10,381 nt of DNA from an uncultured Planctomycetaceae bacterium (GTDB taxonomy: Bacteria; Planctomycetota; Planctomycetia; Pirellulales; JACPPG01). Within the stretch, counting starts at the first letter, position 1. Each line of letters opens with the position of its first letter. The stretch is taken from positions 1-10,381 of the forward strand of contig CAMFLN010000042.1 in the NCBI GenBank assembly GCA_945957305.1, written 5' to 3'. Shown here piece by piece: positions 5,937 to 10,381 of the stretch. The notes beneath the pieces are model-generated. The model was not told the origin of the DNA and searched no databases. It worked only from the letters and a program-made list of their open reading frames with translations. Both the position numbers and the translations under genes were made by a program.

Positions 5937-7991
5937 CTACGCTCTCTGGGGCTGGGCAAGCAGGCGTTTGAGGTCGGTGAACGCCACGGGCTTGATCAGG
6001 TGCCCATCGAATCCGGCCTCTTTCGACTTCTGGCGGTCCGAATCTTGCCCCCAGCCCGATATTGCAATGATCGTCATGTCTTGCCCCCACGGCTGTCGGC
6101 GGATTGCTTCGCACACCTCGTAGCCGTTGAGCTGCGGCAAACCAATGTCCAGCAGCACGACCTCGGGCCGATAATCCTCGGCTGCCTGCACAGCCTCGAG
6201 CCCATCGTGCACGGTGCGGACTTCATGGCCAACGATCTTTAACAGGCGGGCCATCGACAGGGCCGAGTCGCGATTATCGTCAACAACCAGAATGCGACGC
6301 GCGGAGCGGGTTTCGTCGGTGGTCGACGGCGCAACCGCCGGGACATCGCTGCTTTCTGCGAGCACGGGCAGGGTGACGACGAACTCGCTTCCCGCGCCGG
6401 CGCCCTCGCTGTAGGCTCGCACCGCTCCGCCATGCATCGACACGAGGCGCTGCACCAATGTTAAACCGATGCCCAAGCCGCCTTGCGCACGCTCCAGCGC
6501 TCGATCAACTTGCACGAAGAGCTCAAACACACTGCGCAACTTATCCGCAGGAATGCCGATGCCCGAATCCTTTACGGAGACGCGCACTTCGTTGTCTTCG
6601 CGCTTGACCGTGACCGCGATTCGTCCCCCCGGATCGGTGTATTTGCAGGCGTTGTGTATCAAATTGCTGAAGATCTGCACCAGCCGCACTGCATCAGCGT
6701 CCAAGTGAATCGGCGTGTTCGGTAGATCAAATTCAAGTTTATGCCCTGCGTCCTGCACGGCCGCACGGCAGGTTTCAACTGCCTGTTGTATGATCGGGGC
6801 CAGTTCGAGGCATTGCTTGCGCAACGATAACTTGTCGCGCGTGATGCGGCTCACGTCGAGCAGATCATCCACGAGCCGCACCAGGTGTCCCAGCTGACGC
6901 TGCATCGTCTGACGCGCTGATTTACGCTGAACGACGTCCGCGTCGGCGAGCTCCATCACCTCCAGCATGCTCGATAGCGGCGCCAAGGGACCGCGCAGTT
7001 CGTGAGCCAAGGTCGCGAGGAATTCATCCTTGCGACGGTCTTGCACGCGGAGAGCTGTTTCTAAGGCGAGCTGCGCGCTGATATCCGTGTTCGTGCCGAT
7101 CCAACGGACGATGCGTCCCTGCTCGTCGCGAAGCGGCATGGTGCGCGTCAGAAACGATCGAAAAACTCCGTCCGCGCCACGCAGCGGGAATACCATGTCA
7201 AACGGCACTCCCGTAATTAACGATTTTTGATACGCATCCATGACTTGCGGCAACACCGCGGGATCATGCACGCTTTGCCACCCCCATCCCTCGACCTGCT
7301 CGGGCGTGGTGCCGGTATACTCGTACCAGCGCTGGTTGTACCACTCGATCGAACCATCCGGCCTGGCGGTCCAGGCCAACTGCGGCAGCGTATCCGCCAA
7401 TGCCCTCAGTTGCTGCTCGCTGTCGCGCAGCGTAACCTCTGAAAGCTTTCGGACGGTGATGTCCTGCACGGTGTGGATCAGGCGGACGGCTCGCCCGGCG
7501 TTGAAAAACACCTTCCCGTTTGCTTCAATCCAGCGCGACTTCTTATCCCGCGAACTGATGACGCGAAATTGCGCCGAGTAGCGGGCGTCTCGCGGAGACG
7601 CTCGCGCCCTGGTCAGGGCTGCGTGGAAGCCTGCTTGATCGTCCGGATGGACACTCGCGACAACCGCGGCGATCGTCAGGGGTGCGGATGGATCGATGCC
7701 CCACAGATCGCCCGCGCGCTCGTCCCATTGAATGCGGCCCGACTGCAAATCGTAATCCTGAATCCCAAGTTGAGCCGCGCCTTTGGCCAGCTGCAGCTGG
7801 TCTTCTCGGTCGCGCAGCGCCGATTCCGCTTCCTGCAGCAGCATGCGTACTTGAGTTTCTCCCTCGCGTTGCACGACAACCGCGTCGACCCCGTCGGTGG
7901 AGATTGCATGCAGCACGGCCTCGGCTTCCTCCAGCCGTTGGCGGAGTGCCAAGTTCTCTTCCTGCAGTTCAGCTAATGTCGGCTTGCTCAT
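5937..7991 (-). CDS. Hybrid sensor histidine kinase / response regulator with two PAS domains
   Basis: Soluble, 684 residues from ATG 7991; an upstream in-frame start at 8072 would overlap kaiB by 73 nt and is less likely. Order: N-terminal coiled coil and VLHAISTDGVDAVVV segment (about 5-65), PAS 1 (about 65-180, ending HTVQDITVRK), PAS 2 (about 190-305, ending IGTNTDIS), HisKA with phospho-acceptor H330 in FLATLAHELRGPL, HATPase with N box NLIHNACKY (443-451), DSGIGI (475-480) and GLGIGL (505-510), then a receiver domain with acidic pair D571/D572, phospho-acceptor D615, S645 and K667. All catalytic residues are present. No membrane helices, so it senses a cytoplasmic signal or partner. The start is 8 nt after the kaiB stop, making it the last gene of the kaiC-kaiB operon and its likely output or input kinase. 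There is no DNA-binding output domain, so a further partner must lie elsewhere. Confidence 0.92.
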   Translation of the reverse strand: MSKPTLAELQEENLALRQRLEEAEAVLHAISTDGVDAVVVQREGETQVRMLLQEAESALRDREDQLQLAKGAAQLGIQDYDLQSGRIQWDERAGDLWGIDPSAPLTIAAVVASVHPDDQAGFHAALTRARASPRDARYSAQFRVISSRDKKSRWIEANGKVFFNAGRAVRLIHTVQDITVRKLSEVTLRDSEQQLRALADTLPQLAWTARPDGSIEWYNQRWYEYTGTTPEQVEGWGWQSVHDPAVLPQVMDAYQKSLITGVPFDMVFPLRGADGVFRSFLTRTMPLRDEQGRIVRWIGTNTDISAQLALETALRVQDRRKDEFLATLAHELRGPLAPLSSMLEVMELADADVVQRKSARQTMQRQLGHLVRLVDDLLDVSRITRDKLSLRKQCLELAPIIQQAVETCRAAVQDAGHKLEFDLPNTPIHLDADAVRLVQIFSNLIHNACKYTDPGGRIAVTVKREDNEVRVSVKDSGIGIPADKLRSVFELFVQVDRALERAQGGLGIGLTLVQRLVSMHGGAVRAYSEGAGAGSEFVVTLPVLAESSDVPAVAPSTTDETRSARRILVVDDNRDSALSMARLLKIVGHEVRTVHDGLEAVQAAEDYRPEVVLLDIGLPQLNGYEVCEAIRRQPWGQDMTIIAISGWGQDSDRQKSKEAGFDGHLIKPVAFTDLKRLLAQPQRA

Positions 7992-7999
7992 GGGGATCG

Positions 8000-8362
8000 C
8001 TACGTTCTGGGGCGCAGTTGCAAGCCGACTAAGGTTCGCTCGGTATCTGACAAGTCCCCGATGACGCGGCAAATCGGGTCTGGCAGCTTGCGCACCAGCG
8101 TCGGAATCGCCACGATTTGCTCATCTCGGGCCAACTTGGGGTTTTGCAACAAATCAATGACCTCGATCCGGTAACGCCCGGGCAAATGCTCTTCGCACAG
8201 GCGTTGCAGATTCTGGAATGCGGCCATGCTTTTGGGAGTTTGGCCGGCTACATACAGCCTCAATTCCCACTCCATGTCGGGCCCGGCACCCAGGAGTGCA
8301 CCACTTTCTGAATTTGACATGCCCAAGTCCTTAAGCTTGTTCCTGATAGTGGTCGTATTCAC
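8000..8362 (-). CDS. kaiB: KaiB-like clock protein
   Basis: Protein of 120 residues from GTG 8360-8362, with a KaiB domain at about residues 32-115: [20 protein letters not shown], then [20 protein letters not shown] and [13 protein letters not shown] followed by VIGDLSD. KaiB has a thioredoxin-like alternative fold and in cyanobacteria binds the KaiC hexamer in one phase of the cycle. The GTG overlaps the kaiC TGA by 4 nt (GTGA) and is preceded by a perfect GGAGG at 8369-8373 with 6-nt spacing, so translation is coupled to kaiC. A second start, ATG 8318-8320, has AAGGA 7 nt upstream and would give a 106-residue form nearer the core domain. The first 30 residues are not part of the conserved fold. 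The gene order kaiC-kaiB is the reverse of cyanobacterial kaiBC. Confidence 0.93.
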   Translation of the reverse strand: MNTTTIRNKLKDLGMSNSESGALLGAGPDMEWELRLYVAGQTPKSMAAFQNLQRLCEEHLPGRYRIEVIDLLQNPKLARDEQIVAIPTLVRKLPDPICRVIGDLSDTERTLVGLQLRPRT

Positions 8363-10122
8363 TGTTTGCCTCCGCCGAGCGACGGCGGATCATTGTCCAG
8401 GGGAACACCTGCCACTGCGCCTCGACGACGGGCTAGAGCACTGCGATTCTCGCTGATGACCCGTTCGCGTTCGTTATCCTCGTTAGACAGCAATTGAGTT
8501 TCTTCTTCGACCGTCTCAAACTCTGCCTGCAGGTTCGCCAACTGCGCTTTCAGCGCGTTCCGCTTTCGCTCCAACTCGCGTTGCTTGCGCGCGGTTGCCT
8601 GCCGCCGCTCGATAACAGCCGCCTTTTCGCGGGCCTCCTGCGCCACGCGCAGGGAACCGGTCAGCACGCCCTCGGGCCCCTGGTACACTTCCAACAACTC
8701 GATACCTTGCGGCGTCAAACGGAACTCTCGAATCTGGTTGGAATGCGGCATTCCACGCGACTTCAAAACGTAAATCCCTCGATTACGTTCGCCCCCCAAC
8801 TCGATGTCGCGCAGCAGGATCCAAGTATCGATGAGCGACGAGATTTGGACTTCGGTCCCTTCCAGCACCTGCCCGCCACCGGTCAGGCTGGTAAAGAAGG
8901 CCGTGATCTGTTGGGACTTTAAAAAATCGACCAAGCGCAACAGCATCGCGCTGACCTCTTGAGCAGAGCCGCTGGCCGTGAAGTTGCTCAGCGGGTCGAT
9001 GACCACAAGCTGCGGCTCTTGGGTTTCCACCAGCTTGTGGATGCGCACCAGGTGCGCTTCCAGGCCGTGCAAACTGGGGCGGGCTGCATGGACAAGCAAC
9101 AGCCCTTGCTGAATCCAAGGCTCGAGGTCAATTCCGATCGAGCGCATGTTGCGCACAATCTGATCGGGGGATTCCTCGAAGGAAAAATAAAGGCAGCGCT
9201 CGCCCCTACGGCAAGCGGCGTCGACCAAGTGCGCTGCGAGACTGGTTTTGCCGGTGCCGGCGGTTCCGGTGACCAGAACGCTGCTACCGCGGTAATACCC
9301 CTTGCCGTCGAGCATCTCGTCCAGTCGTGGAACGCCGGAAGATATCCGTTCTCGACTTACATTATGCTTGAGGCCCATCGACGTAATCGGCAGGACGGAT
9401 ATCCCGTTTTCATCGATCAGAAACGGATACTCGTTCGTCCCGTGATGCGTGCCACGATATTTCACAATGCGGATGCGGCGCGTCGAGAGTTGATCGCTGA
9501 CCCGATGGTCGAGCAAAATCACACAATCCGAAACGTACTCTTCCAACCCTTGCCGCGTGAGTTGGCCATCGCCGCGTTCCCCCGTAATCACAGTGGTCAC
9601 GCCACGATCCTTCAACCAGCGGAAGAGTCGGCGCAGCTCGGACCTGAGGATCGAGGGATTCGACAGGCCGCCAAACAGAGTCTCGATGGTATCGAGGACG
9701 ACGCGGCGCGCACCGACCGAATCAATCGCCAGGCCAATGCGCAGAAAAAGCCCCTCCAGATCGTAATCGCCCGCTTCCGCGATCTGGCTCCGCTCAATAT
9801 GAATGTGGTCGACGGCCAGCTTTTGGTCCGCCACCAGCTGATCGATATCAAAACCGAGCGAACGGACGTTCTGTGTCAGTTCCAGCGGCGTCTCTTCAAA
9901 AGCGATAAAGACCCCTGGCTCGCCAAACTCGACGGCGCCGCGGACCAGAAACTCCATGGCCAACAATGTCTTACCGCAACCCGCACTGCCGCAAACACGG
10001 GTCGGCCTTCCTTTTGGCAAACCGCCCGCCGTGATCGCGTCTAATCCGGCAATTCCGGTGGGAGATTTTTCCAGTGTTGGCGTGCGCTCCTGCGACGCCG
10101 CCCCATTACTGCTGTTCTGCAT
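8359..10122 (-). CDS. kaiC: KaiC-like double-domain ATPase with C-terminal coiled coil
   Basis: 587 residues from ATG 10122, the start that best fits the family. Upstream in-frame starts are ATG 10137, ATG 10215 (preceded by GAGGTG at 6 nt) and GTG 10224, which would add a Gln/Cys-rich N-terminus. Domain I (about 18-245): Walker A GSAGCGKT (45-52), catalytic Glu pair in FEETP (76-77), Walker B VVLD (144), and [14 protein letters not shown]. Domain II (about 258-485): Walker A GTAGTGKT (286-293), FEESP (316-317), VVIDPLSN (376). The segment [12 protein letters not shown] puts Ser428-Ser429 where cyanobacterial KaiC carries Ser431-Thr432, and Thr423 where it has Thr426, so autophosphorylation is plausible. 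Residues about 495-568 form a highly charged coiled coil absent from cyanobacterial KaiC (519 residues). Stop overlaps the kaiB start by 4 nt. No kaiA is nearby. Probably hexameric and cytoplasmic. Confidence 0.92.
   Translation of the reverse strand: MQNSSNGAASQERTPTLEKSPTGIAGLDAITAGGLPKGRPTRVCGSAGCGKTLLAMEFLVRGAVEFGEPGVFIAFEETPLELTQNVRSLGFDIDQLVADQKLAVDHIHIERSQIAEAGDYDLEGLFLRIGLAIDSVGARRVVLDTIETLFGGLSNPSILRSELRRLFRWLKDRGVTTVITGERGDGQLTRQGLEEYVSDCVILLDHRVSDQLSTRRIRIVKYRGTHHGTNEYPFLIDENGISVLPITSMGLKHNVSRERISSGVPRLDEMLDGKGYYRGSSVLVTGTAGTGKTSLAAHLVDAACRRGERCLYFSFEESPDQIVRNMRSIGIDLEPWIQQGLLLVHAARPSLHGLEAHLVRIHKLVETQEPQLVVIDPLSNFTASGSAQEVSAMLLRLVDFLKSQQITAFFTSLTGGGQVLEGTEVQISSLIDTWILLRDIELGGERNRGIYVLKSRGMPHSNQIREFRLTPQGIELLEVYQGPEGVLTGSLRVAQEAREKAAVIERRQATARKQRELERKRNALKAQLANLQAEFETVEEETQLLSNEDNERERVISENRSALARRRGAVAGVPLDNDPPSLGGGKQ
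8369..8373 (-). promoter_or_regulatory. Ribosome binding site for kaiB within kaiC
   Basis: GGAGG on the minus strand, 6 nt before GTG 8362, lies inside the last codons of kaiC (SLGGGKQ). It is the strongest Shine-Dalgarno match in the window and supports the GTG start and coupled translation. Confidence 0.6.
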
Positions 10123-10224
10123 GCCTAAATCGTGCATCACGCGGTTCGACCCCGGGGATCCCTGTCGTTTACAAAGGCACTGCAATTGGAAGCTGAACTG
10201 CCACGGTGGCTGCATTGCGGCCAC

Positions 10225-10381
10225 CTCGTAACCAGTTGCGCCCAGAAAAGCCGATCATAGCGCCATTGTTCGGGCGAACATTGCAGGGAGTATGCCAAAG
10301 GGGCGCAAAGTGCCGCTTCACATGCCCCATGCCATCGCAAAATCAATTGCGCGCTTGAAGAAGGTCGACGCAGGATCGACC
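10225..10381. other. Right-end intergenic stretch
   Basis: No gene of recognisable family was found in these 157 nt beyond the possible kaiC promoter. The last 19 nt contain GGTCGA/TCGACC arms (10363-10368 and 10376-10381) cut by the window edge. Confidence 0.4.
10254..10280 (-). promoter_or_regulatory. Possible kaiC promoter region with inverted repeat
   Basis: On the minus strand TATGAT (10254-10259) is a good -10 box, but no clear -35 box stands 16-18 nt upstream. In that place is a perfect inverted repeat, TGTTCG-GG-CGAACA (10267-10280). A weak -35 with a palindrome at about -20 to -33 from the start suggests a regulator-dependent promoter. This is inference only. Predicted transcription starts near 10247, 32 nt before ATG 10215 or 125 nt before ATG 10122. 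Confidence 0.35.

Noticed and set aside
5927..5955. CCCC/GGGG stem with TTTCGGTTTC as terminator of the kai operon
   Set aside because: Only a 4-bp stem with a 10-nt loop and an interrupted T-tract, and it includes the stop codon; too weak to call.
7992..8072. Upstream start at 8072 for the histidine kinase
   Set aside because: It would overlap kaiB by 73 nt and the added 27 residues show no conserved feature, whereas ATG 7991 directly precedes the usual coiled-coil start.
8959..10044. Long plus-strand open frame (361 codons) opposite kaiC
   Set aside because: Mirrors the kaiC reading frame; no recognisable motif, and kaiC carries full P-loop motifs.
10363..10381. GGTCGA/TCGACC inverted repeat at the right edge
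   Set aside because: Six-base arms cut off by the window end; cannot be judged without further sequence.

Overview
The window looks like chromosome of a high-GC planctomycete, probably of the Pirellulales type. This is inferred from the gene families: an ECF-like sigma factor translationally coupled to a membrane Hanks-type Ser/Thr kinase, a secreted redoxin / cytochrome c / copper type II monooxygenase fusion with the planctomycete-style MPPW haem-domain motif, and a non-cyanobacterial KaiC-KaiB cluster. No RNA gene, CRISPR array, insertion sequence or other mobile element was seen.

Layout. (1) Positions 1-2647, plus strand: the 3' end of an ECF sigma factor gene, overlapping by 4 nt (GTGA) a 783-residue receptor kinase with a periplasmic Cache-type sensor between two membrane segments and a C-terminal kinase domain. 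(2) 2688-3137, minus strand: a stand-alone GNAT acetyltransferase, convergent with the kinase. (3) 3244-5837, minus strand: a TetR regulator followed by the redoxin/cytochrome c/copper monooxygenase gene. This gene has a good ribosome binding site, ATG and signal peptide, but codon 40 is an in-frame TAG just before the mature protein. The TetR gene has a near-consensus promoter with a 13-bp palindrome sitting on its -10 box, a likely autoregulatory operator. (4) 5937-10224, minus strand: a tight kaiC-kaiB-hybrid histidine kinase operon (4-nt overlap, then an 8-nt gap). KaiC has two P-loop domains, a Ser-Ser pair at the autophosphorylation position and a C-terminal coiled coil. KaiB is the fold-switching partner. 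The PAS-PAS-HisKA-HATPase-REC protein is the likely output arm. No kaiA is visible.

Taken together the region is rich in signalling: a Cache-kinase-sigma input module, a one-component repressor next to an envelope redox enzyme, and a clock-like KaiBC phosphorelay. Every family is recognisable. What deserves attention is the organisation, the amber interruption and the regulatory DNA rather than a wholly unknown protein. Product names come from reading motifs by eye; no database search was possible.
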